From Physcomitrium patens (lineage: Eukaryota; Streptophyta; Bryopsida; Funariales; Funariaceae): DNA of 64,000 nt. The DNA lies in contig NC_037273.1 of assembly GCF_000002425.4 (NCBI RefSeq), forward strand, positions 6,706,663 through 6,770,662. The letters are read 5' to 3'. The translations under genes and the position numbers were made by a program. The stretch's first letter is position 1. Every line of letters starts with the position of its first letter. This document shows positions 48,880-64,000 of this stretch, piece after piece. The notes under the pieces are model-generated. The model made no database searches. It worked only from the letters and a program-made list of their open reading frames with translations, and was not told where the DNA came from.

Positions 48880-50613
48880 GTGATGGACAACAGATGAAGG
48901 CATTCTCTGCACCCCTTTTACCTTCGGCTGTAATTGTATGGCATCCATGTATGTGTATCAGAGAGGAATTTCTTATGAGTCCAAATCTAGAGAGGATTAT
49001 ATCTCTCAAAATTCCGCATTATTCTTAGCTTTTTGCTTATGAACAAACTAGCTTGAAGTGGTTGGTGATTTTGGTGAATCCTCAGTTGTGGTAATCGAAG
49101 CGTGTCATGTGAGCACGTTTGACTTCCCCAAATTGATAATCCCTTTTCTGGAAATGCGACCATCTATGTATAACGCAATGCTCATACAGTTTTACATGCA
49201 AGGATTATTGAATCTGGCGTCATTTAATGGATGATATTGATTAATAAGGTCACACCTTACCCTGTAGTTGGTATGGATACTGAGTTCGATGGATTGATTT
49301 CTGCAGCAGGACCCACCGCAGAACGACCTACTATCAATCAAAAATTGTATCAACGTACATATATTGTTTGAGCTTAATTCAGTTCACACAGTCGCCGGAA
49401 ACGTCACATTAGATTTCTTAAACTAAAAATGAAAACATTCATTGTGAGCAATGTCATGCTCTAGATCATTTGGAGATCCCACATGAATTTATCTACTTGT
49501 GCTGTCACATTGTGTTGTTATCTAGATCGGAGCCTGGCTGGTTGTGAGAAGGATTGCTCCCCAATCTTCAACGAGAGAACCAAGTATATAATTGTTCAAA
49601 ACATGCATGGGATAGGTACCTGAGATATGTGAAATTTACTGTTTCATATTTTATATCATTCGAGCGCCCTTTGCCAAGTGTTATAAATTAGGGTTGTGGA
49701 GCAAATGCTTTACAGTTGACCCCTGTCTATTCAAAATGGAATTGGCACAGGCTGTGACCTGATGACAAAAGTAGTTTTAGTTCTAGATTTAAATAAAAAC
49801 TAAAAATAAAAACAGGGTATATCCATTCTATTGATGTGTCCAAGATTTGTCCTATTACTTGAGAATATTTATTTTTTGATTTGGTTTTTATTCTATTTTT
49901 TTCTTGTGCCTTTCAAACTAATTTGTCCATCTTCTAATAAACTTGAGGAAACCAATTATTGAGTATAGAGATTATTCCATACTTTCTTTTCAAAGATAAA
50001 TGTGTTCCTATTAATCCATATTGTCCACATTACATTGTATTGATTAATCAATTATATAATGCAATGTGTGCAATTATCTAATGATTCTTTAAGGACTTCT
50101 ATAAGATTTGTTAGGATTTGATCAAAATTTGATTATAGATTTAAGGCTCAATGAAGGTTTTTTTAGAATAATATTAGGATTGTTAGGTTCTTTGTTTGTT
50201 GCATTTGTAATTTATCTTCTACAACTAAATGCCAATGCATTCTCAAGTTAAATTTTTACATAACACAACATGCTTTGGGTTTGGACTATATATAATGATA
50301 TTTAAAGAAGTCTAGTTCTATTAAAAAGCTTTATTTATTTGTTGGAAAATTAATTTTATTTACATAGTTTGTCAAAATATGTTATGAAATTCTCTTCCAT
50401 AGACCAAAAATAAGAATGAAGATCAAAAGTAAGCTCATATACTAAGCTATAAAATAAATTGATATTTTCTTCTTTCTTGTGAAGATCGTTATAAAAATTA
50501 CACTAATAATTTTTAAGAATCTAGCAACTTGAGGCACGTTTTTAGTGTTGTGCTGGTTTTTTTGGTTCATTGATAGAATTTAATAATAATAAAGAATTAT
50601 TTATTGTATTCTA

Positions 50614-50624
50614 GATATATATAC

Positions 50625-50704
<80 letters not shown>

Positions 50705-50710
50705 ATACAT
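50614..50710. repeat. Compound (TA)n/(TACA)n microsatellite
   Basis: About 95 bases of TA repeats interrupted by TAC units. Confidence 0.95.
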
Positions 50711-51050
50711 TTTATTCTTTTGGTTGATTATGATAGACAAAACCAAGTATCTTCTTTTATCTTTATATGTTAAAAGCAAAGATAAAAAATAAAAAATAAA
50801 AATTGAAGGAAGTTAGTTAATTTCAAGGTATATAAGTAAATTCAATCTTGACATTTAAGAACAACTTTTATTTGTTGAATGAGAGCTTTTATATTTTTGA
50901 AAAGTAATAATTTAAGAAAAATCACATATATCCAATTCATATTATAAGTTTATTTTTTGGTCTAGTTTTTTTGATACAAGGTGGTTGTATATAGTATTAA
51001 GGTAGATTTTTAACTTGTTGAAGACCATTCAAGTGTAACATTGCAAATAA

Positions 51051-51051
<1 letters not shown>

Positions 51052-51082
<31 letters not shown>
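51052..51082. repeat. Poly(A) tract (about 31)
   Basis: Homopolymer run; possibly a retroposon tail, but no flanking duplication was recognised. Confidence 0.9.
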
Positions 51083-51084
<2 letters not shown>

Positions 51085-52067
51085 TAGAAAAGAAAATGGA
51101 ATACTATTCACAATTATGACACTTCTCACTATGTTAAATTTAGCATCATATCAATAGTCTAACTTTTATTCTTTCAATCTATAATTTATTAATGTCTTGT
51201 ATATGGAGAGATAAGCCAAAAGATGTATCTAATAGTTTGTTGAGATTTCTTGATAATTGATAAGTCCATTTCAAAAAATTGTAATTCTTTTCTTAAATTG
51301 TTCATATATTCAACAATTTTAGATTAATTGGCTTCTAAACTATATGCAAAATTAATATGTGTTGGAATATTTTTGAATGCCTTGTGCTTTTGATTTGGCA
51401 TGATATAATATTTTTTAAGTAACTAGAAATTATTAAAAATGTATTTTATCAAAAAAATATTATTTGATCCCAATTTATTACTTCTATTAGAATTACTTAT
51501 AGTTTCTTTTAGGGAGCTTTTACAAATATTTTATAAGTTTTAAATATGGTGATAAGATTTCAATTTCAAAGTCTAGTTCTATATTTTTCTTTATGTAAAA
51601 AAGTAATATGGTTTTTTACAACATTTTATAGAAAATGGTCTTCTTCAAGAGATTAATTAGTCATTATAATATATTCTTTTTTAATAATATTCCAAAATAT
51701 ATTTTTAAATTTTAATTTCAATTTCATCTACATTAAAAGTTTTATTTTTTATTATTTCTTTTATATTTTTATATTTAATATAATTAAAATAAAAAATAAT
51801 TCATCATTTATATTTTATGTGATTTTGTAAGATGATGAGAGAGCTGTAATTTTAGAATGTGCTGAAAGACAAAAGACAACATTAACTTCATTTTCTGAAA
51901 CATATACAGCAATGCCAATGGCAAGACAATATATATACTAATAGTTTCCACAACATTTTGTTTGGCATAAGATAAGAAGGACATGGGTATTAAAAATATG
52001 TAGATTTTGGTAGTTAAAGATTTTTTAATCTATTTATATTTATATAAAAATTTAATCTAATAAGTTA

Positions 52068-52089
52068 ATATATATATATATATATATAT
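52068..52089. repeat. (TA)n microsatellite
   Basis: About 11 TA repeats. Confidence 0.9.
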
Positions 52090-55000
52090 TCTAATAATAG
52101 TTGAAAAATCTTCTATACTTGAAGAAGTTATTTAAAAAAAATCTAGAGTGAAAGAAATTTCATGTATATTTTTTAATTTTAACCAATATTTTTTTATAAT
52201 ATAAAGATTAATTACATGTTTTTTCCACCAAAATCATGTTACTTCCAAAAGCAAATGGGATATTTTCTATAATTATATCATCCAATTTAAGCCAAGTTTT
52301 GCTTCGATCTTGTTATTAATTGGATGTATATATATTGATTATATCAATAAAATCATTTAGAATGCTATTGAAAGTAAGCTAAAGAATCTTATTATCTATT
52401 AATTATCAAATATTGTTACTTACATGTTTAATTAATAATGAGATTAAAATGCATAATCCAAAAAGTCTTGCTATATTCAAAATATTAGCATAGCTAGGAA
52501 TTGCTTTGAAGATGAAAAAACAACATAAGATTATAGAATGTTATTTAATTCTTGGGCCCTTCTACTACATAATATATGTTTTTATAAAAATTAAATATCA
52601 CATTTTAGAAAGATGGTTTGAATATATCTTTGAACCTAAAGGATTTTAAATAGGCCATTTGATATACAAACATTATATAAAATAAGTTTTAAATTTAAAA
52701 AAGGATTAATAGAAGAGGGATCATATGACATATTATCATATAAGAGTTGTTAATGTAGAGATATATACATTTCTACTTTTTTTGCTATTAATTTCTTTTT
52801 TTTAATTCTTTTTATTTTTTAGATGCCTAGAAGAAATAAATTTCTAAAACAATCCATTACTTCACTTCTCATAAATAAGTCAAATGCAATATCATTTGAT
52901 TTAATTAGAAGATTGATATAAGCACTTATTCACCTACAACTAGAGTATGGAAAACCATTAGTCCTATTAGAAGTAGATAGAAGCATGCCACTACTATCTA
53001 TAAATATATTATTATTTTAATATTTAGAAAGTCTCAACATACTATTTGTTATTTTGTCAGAGGATTGAGAAGGATTAAAGTCTACTACAAATATTCTCAA
53101 GCCCTAATCAATGCTATAATGGTGAAGTAAGATGAATAAAATAACATAGAAATTGTGTAGTATTGTGCTTTATATGTCTGCATCCTAAATTGTATTTTGA
53201 TGAGCCATCTAAAGTTAGAATAAAGTGATAGAATTATTAACTTGACCTAAGGAAATATTTGTCATGACTTTTACTATTTTGACTTGGTTTTTTGTTGTTG
53301 GTTTGTTTCTTTTAAGTCATATAATTTTAAGATGCTAATATTGATCTTATAATATACATTTTTTATTGGAGCAAGTGCGTAGTATTGATAGTTGATGGCA
53401 CTTTATTTCTTATCAATATTTACTTTGATAAACATTTATACAAAGATTGCACCAAATTGATTCTTAGAGAATTTTACAACATTTTATTTTTAATATTGAG
53501 TTGAAATTATAGCTATAATAGTTGTCAATTTCTAAAAAATTAGAAAAGTAATCTAATATTAGAAATTATATATTATTAATATAAATTGATATAATTATAT
53601 ATTTTTATTTATTTATTTATTTTTACTTGATCTCATATTGAATTCTAGCATATGAATTGGAAGATAAAGCTTAAATGTTGTAGCTTGGAAATAGTTGTTT
53701 ATTGTAGAATACAAATCATATGACAAATATATTTACTTAGTTTGAACTAATGGCTCAATATTATGTCTTCTTATTACATCCTTTCTTGTTTTCTATTTCT
53801 TTATACATACAAAAATAAAACCATTAAAAACAACATAATTAGTTCAAATAATCTTACAAGGTGGGGACAATGTTTTGACATAGAAGATATTAAGTGTTGG
53901 TAAAGAGAAAGTTTAACTATTGTGATGTGGTGCAAATCTTGTTCCAATTCTATATGTGACAATTGTTCTTTGACTCAGTTCTTATTAGGAGTAAGATAGT
54001 CTTTGATTCAATGGTTTATTTCTAAATAAAACAACATCTAATTGATAAATTAGTATAATCAATAAATACCAAATATTTTTATTACTCAAAAGATATATAT
54101 ATTACTAATATTTATATAGAAAGAGAAAGAATTATCCAACTTTTGTTTTAGTTTATTGTTCCAATTAATAAGGCTTAATTATTTTATTTTGCTATCCAAG
54201 AAGCATATAATAATTGTATTGCACCATAGATTTTAATTTCTTGTGACACCATATCTTGGTCTACAACAACCTCTCTTAGTTATATATGTGATAATAATCC
54301 TACATAATTTGTTGAGAAGCCTGTAGATATTATAAAAAAAAAATTAAAAAAAAAAAATTACATTGTGTGGAATAAAGATAGATATATTGTTAATAAATCT
54401 CAAACATACCTAGCATATCTTGCTTCTTGTTTAAATCTATTAGAAAGCATGATTCTAAATAATAACTTGTTTTTATACTTACCATTAGTATTTTATAGGT
54501 AGCAAAAAGATTGTCACTTCTATTTTCAACAAATGTCCTATTATTTTATTCCTTTTTCTTAGATCTTCATCTTGATACAACAAGACTTCATGTCATGAAT
54601 CCCTGAAAGTAATTATAAAACGAAAAAAAGCAAAATCACAACTAAATACATCTTATTTGCATCATAATTTTCAAAAGATTGTTTTAACATGCCATGGCAT
54701 GGCTAAGACTATATTTGTGGTTCACAAATGAGCATGGCTTTAAGAAATGAGTCTATCCTAATTTTCCTAATTTATTCCAATTTTTTTAATAAATATTTTT
54801 AAATTCATATTATACTCTTTTTTTATAGTATTTAATGCTATGATGAATTTCAAATTTTATTAGTGTTTATCATAAATAAATGTTAAACTCTAACTAATGT
54901 GATTTTAAAATTATTATATTTATATTTTAATTTAATTTTATATTAATAATAAAGATAAATAAGATTAATATATATAATTTAGATTAATAATAAATTATAT

Positions 55001-55976
55001 ATATATAGAAATTTACAAATACCACTACAATTTTTGCTATTGCCACCTCAATTTACTATCTACCACATGTCATTACAATTTTGCTTTTGCCATCACAACT
55101 TGCCATCCTCTTAATAAATAAATAAATAAATATATACATATTATTTTTATTTTAATAAAAAAAAATTGTATTTTTAAATTACATAAAGAAATAATTTTAA
55201 TATTAACATAAAAAATTGATAAGTGAATTAGATTAATTTGTGATGACAATAGCAAAAAATGAAGTAACATGTGGTGGATGATAGATTAGAGTGGCAAGAA
55301 AAACTCGTGGTGGCATTAGCAACTTCCAATGTATATGTTTGTATAGTTTATTATCTCTCTACAATTATATCAATTCATGACTCTAAATTATTCTTTTTGC
55401 AAGAGCAAACTTGTAAGAAATTATCCTACGAAGTGAATTATAAGAAGTTAATGCATTAATCTATTATGATACAAACATCTGATACAATTTTAAAAAATTG
55501 AATTTGGAAAAACGTGCTCAAAACAATAGATATTCATTACAGGTTTTGATGCTGATTTTTATATTATTTTAAAAAGTAATTATATTTTTTATTTAAGTAT
55601 TTCATAGGTATATTTCATGCACACTGTATAGAATTATCAAAGTACATAAAAATTATAATATGTACATATTTTTGTAATCTCAAATTTATTTAATTGCAAC
55701 AAAATAATTTTTATTTATTTTTAATTTTCAGACAGCTTCAGATTTTTAGAATTTTTGTTTTATGATATCCACCTTTATGTTGATGGGACATCAAAATGTG
55801 TTATCTGTTTTATTATATACATGGATATAAGACTGAAAACGTAGAACTTAAAGCACAAATGTATGAACAGTGAAATGATTCTAGATTTAAATCAATCAAT
55901 CAAATTAAAATTGTTGGATTACATGTAAAAGCCACTCCCAATGCATAATTTCATTTACTATCTTCAATAAATAAAT

Positions 55977-55979
<3 letters not shown>

Positions 55980-56018
<39 letters not shown>
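55980..56018. repeat. (TA)n microsatellite
   Basis: About 19 TA repeats. Confidence 0.95.
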
Positions 56019-56022
<4 letters not shown>

Positions 56023-57590
56023 GGTACAATTTCTCTTTTAAATCACCAAAACATTTTAACATTGCACATGCAACAAACTTTGTTCATTATTCTTCAAATA
56101 TCTATAAATTGTAAACAAAATTTTCCAACTTTCAAACATGTATGGGTACATCACACATGCACACATTCATGCACACTTTTTTGTCATAAAATTTTCATCA
56201 CAATGAAATTTTCAACAGCTTTTCTTTCCAAAGCTTTTCACAATCTTTAGTAGTACAGAACCACACCTTGATAAATCAATCTCTAATACACAACCTTGGG
56301 AATTATGTCATTGAAATCAACCACTCCATTGAGACTTGTGCATTCAACAATGACATCACAATTTAATGTAAAACCTAATAATAGTTCAGCTCTGTGTCCA
56401 CAAAAAACATCACATCTCTTAGTTCAATGCAAGTCAGAGGGGCATTAGAAAACATTCTCACTGCCCACTGAGCTTGCTAGGCAACCACCAGGCAGTGGGT
56501 GTGGCCCACTTCATCATGCAACCCAAGATAACCAGCCCTGCACAAATCTGGATTTTTAACACCCAAACTCTTGAAAGCCTAAATATGTGCAACCCGATGT
56601 CTGATCTGGCAAATTATCAAATTTTTGGAATGCAACAATGACAATGCATAAAAACCATGTATTACTTCTGGGACTATAATAAAATGATGAAAGAGAATGT
56701 TAAAAAAATAAAGAGTACCATGGAACAAACTTCAAGCCTAAAATTGCTAATAACAACTTGCAAAATAATAATAGGCTGTAATGAAGGTTTTTCTGCGAAT
56801 GGAAACCAATTAAGTCACTTTCGCAATCACAAGTTCCGAAGCTAGGGCTTAACGATTGCCCACGGCGCAATTGCTTGCAGCACCTGGACTCGTAGTTGCG
56901 TTAGAAGCGCACATCAAGGATTGATAGGAGTGAAGTGCAGGACGGTGAGCTTTTGGACTCCGAGATGGTGGCATGGATCTGGGTCAAGAAGTGACGGCGA
57001 ATCCTTGTGGCACCAGTCACACCCAGCCAGTTAGTTCGAGAGGTTGTCATGGATGAGAAGCGCGAGGCACATGGATGGTAGACGACGACGACCCTTGCTT
57101 CCTGGATAATGGCTCGTTGCGATGTTGGTGAGCCGGGGGAGGGAGCTCTATGATAGAACGCCATAGCCATTGGCTACAGGAGAATAAGACGGAGGGCATA
57201 GCGATTAGAAGTCACACTGAGACAGCTCCCCACAGCACGCACTCACTCACTCATCAAGTCGTGTCAGCCACGCTCAACAATCCCCTCGACGCGTTCCAGA
57301 CGTGGCCACTCACGTTCCCCTGCGTACCCTCCTCCCTACCGGAGTGCCGGGGGCTACGGATCATGAGCAGGCCGGACCACAAGGTTATCAGCCTGTTAGT
57401 CTTGATAAGAACTCCAAACGGCGACAGCGAAGGCACCCTAATTAGGAAATCCACCTCCACACTTGGAACAGGAATCCGAAGGCTTCCCTAGCCAGCAACT
57501 CATCCACGCACTGAGAAGTTGTATGCAATCGCAGGTAGGCTAAAGTCACACACTTCCTAAAGACCCAACAAACCGCTTGGCGATCGACGT

Positions 57591-58458
57591 TCTCACTTCC
57601 AGCACAGGGAGACAGAGAAAACAGAAGAGAAAAAAAGAAAGAAAGATAGAAAAAGCGCAGCTAGTGTAAGTCGGAATCGGCGTTCAGATGTTGAAGCAGC
57701 AGTGTGTAATGCTTGCGATTCGCTTATTGCAGGTCGGAACGGAGACAGATGGATGAGGTTTGGTCGCCGACCGCGTTTGCTAGGATAGCGGTGAGACATA
57801 GGGTTGCTCATATCGGACACTGAGGCCGTCCGGGGCATTTGAACGTCTGACTGCGGGACGGCGACTAGCTAGAGGAGTGAGGTTTCGTCTCTGGAACTCT
57901 AGTATTATGCCAGGGCAAGGTAGAGGCCCAGCCTTCCGCATTGTACCCTGACCCACTTTACGTAAACTCCCCCCCCCCCACCTCTCTTTCCAGTTACACT
58001 CGCTTAGCGGCCAGGTCGCTCGCGAGGTTACCCAATCTGTCGTAGGGGGTTCGTCGATCAATTTTTGGTTGCGCTTGGTATCGAAACCGAGGTTGTCCAT
58101 GGCGAAGGATGTCGCGGCTGGAGCAGGAGGTTTGAGTTTTTGGAGTTGCTGGTCGTCGCCTGCGTCTCCGCCCAGTGAAGGTTAGGTAGAGAGCTTAGGC
58201 AGTGAGCGTGGCGCATTCTGGGGCGGGGAGAATTGGCTGGGCGTGATATTGCCGAGGTTTGCTACAGTTGTGGAGTCGGAACAGCAGCGTGCGGGAGGAG
58301 GTATTTTTCTTGGAGGTTAGGAAGGGGCTGTGGCGCGGCGGGGCTAGGTCGGGAGGGCATGATCGGATGAAGAGCGCGAATTGGATGTCGGAGTTCAGCT
58401 CGCGGTGTGTTTTGTGTTTCTGTTTGGAGGGAGCGTAGTCCGGGGGAGGGGGTGAGTG
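57591..58458 (+). promoter_or_regulatory. Promoter and 5' leader of the KDM5-type gene
   Basis: GC-rich DNA with a C10 run at about 57969-57978, followed by a G/T-rich leader. At least one upstream ATG frame lies in it (58099-58185). A stop codon (58453-58455) immediately precedes the chosen start codon in frame. Confidence 0.5.
58099..58185 (+). other. Candidate 28-codon uORF in the KDM5-type leader
   Basis: ATG in a CCATGG context followed by 27 further codons and TAG, ending about 270 bases before the main start. It counts only if this stretch is in the mature transcript and not in a leader intron. Confidence 0.35.

Positions 58459-58470
<12 letters not shown>
58442..58470 (+). promoter_or_regulatory. 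Potential G-quadruplex over the KDM5-type start codon
   Basis: Four G-runs (58442-58446, 58448-58452, 58461-58464, 58466-58470) have loops of 1, 8 and 1 bases. The ATG (58459-58461) overlaps the start of the third run. Confidence 0.5.
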
Positions 58471-63886
<5,416 letters not shown>

Positions 63887-64000
63887 GTATGGGATTACGC
63901 GAGCATGATGGTGGTGGGCGTGTGATGCGAGTGTGCGTGTTGCGGTTGATTATGTTGGAGGTGGTAGAGTGTGGTGGTGTAGATTGTTGATGATTGTGGA

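Larger units (their letters stand above)
48880..57590. other. Long AT-rich region without recognisable genes
   Basis: The first 150-700 bases are probably 3' UTR of the upstream gene. The rest is AT-rich with microsatellites. A minus-strand stretch at about 51180-51330 (IVEYMNNLRKELQFFEMDL) vaguely recalls copia gag but is too weak to call. GC rises again from about 56820, marking the promoter side of the demethylase gene. Confidence 0.5.

Noticed and set aside
50597-50792. Frames on both strands reading repeated Tyr-Ile
   Set aside because: Translation of a TA microsatellite; the same applies to frames at 9248-9533, 22163-22345 and 40691-40945.
51150-51330. Possible copia gag remnant on the minus strand
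   Set aside because: Only one short stretch looks suggestive, with no RT, integrase or LTR nearby.
53900-54340. Possible retrotransposon RNase H or integrase remnant
   Set aside because: Scattered word-like resemblances in several frames, with no ordered motif.
57150-57491. 113-codon frame upstream of the KDM5-type gene
   Set aside because: No family resemblance; lies in GC-rich promoter-side DNA.

Overview
The window is nuclear DNA of a land plant, most likely a seedless plant such as a moss; the species cannot be fixed from the sequence. Evidence: spliceosomal genes with GT-AG introns, plant-type proteins (DET1, a DUF248 homogalacturonan-type methyltransferase, a thylakoid NDH-type subunit, a KDM5/JMJ17-type demethylase), and islands of moderate to high GC genes separated by very AT-rich, repeat-laden DNA. 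There are no bacterial features and no CRISPR array. Exon coordinates were worked out by hand from splice sites, reading frame and family similarity.

Layout. 1-5664: DET1 (+), nine exons resolved, first coding exon not found. 5665-9600: AT-rich DNA with a decayed minus-strand Ty3/gypsy relic whose integrase remnant lies near a PHD-finger remnant. 9626-16339: a pectate lyase (PL1) pseudogene cut in two by a Ty3/gypsy chromovirus (9995-15746; LTRs of 558 and 556 bp, 5-bp target duplication GTAAT). 16600-21700: a very decayed LINE (endonuclease, reverse transcriptase, C-terminal Zn motif). 22493-22570: a perfect 33-bp inverted repeat. 23952-25252: a small minus-strand gene for a COA6-like CHCH protein, scattered over three short exons. 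26371-28302: two related terminal-inverted-repeat elements side by side in a (TA)n tract. 30333-30890: a solo LTR (-) of the same chromovirus family, with target duplication CCACT.

33500-40219: leader and seven coding exons of a Golgi-type methyltransferase (+). 42225-42615: a root-cap/LEA-family-like pseudogene with two in-frame stops. 45335-45860: an older LTR of the chromovirus family. 47138-48879: a chloroplast-targeted two-helix membrane protein resembling PnsB4/NDF6 (+). 48880-57590: AT-rich, no recognisable gene. 57591-64000: leader and first eleven coding exons of a KDM5-type JmjN-ARID-PHD-JmjC-C5HC2 histone demethylase (+), running off the right edge.

The host genes act in separate processes (light signalling and ubiquitin ligase control, cell-wall pectin, cytochrome oxidase assembly, photosynthetic electron flow, chromatin), with no sign of a cluster. 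The dominant theme is layered transposon insertion followed by decay. Nearly all stops in the relics are explained by C-to-T or G-to-A changes, as expected from deamination of methylated cytosine. The most unusual items are the PHD remnant beside a gypsy integrase, a strong stem-loop at the predicted RNA start of the chromovirus with a paired change in the oldest copy, the paired (TA)n-targeting TIR elements, and the large disordered insertion in DET1.
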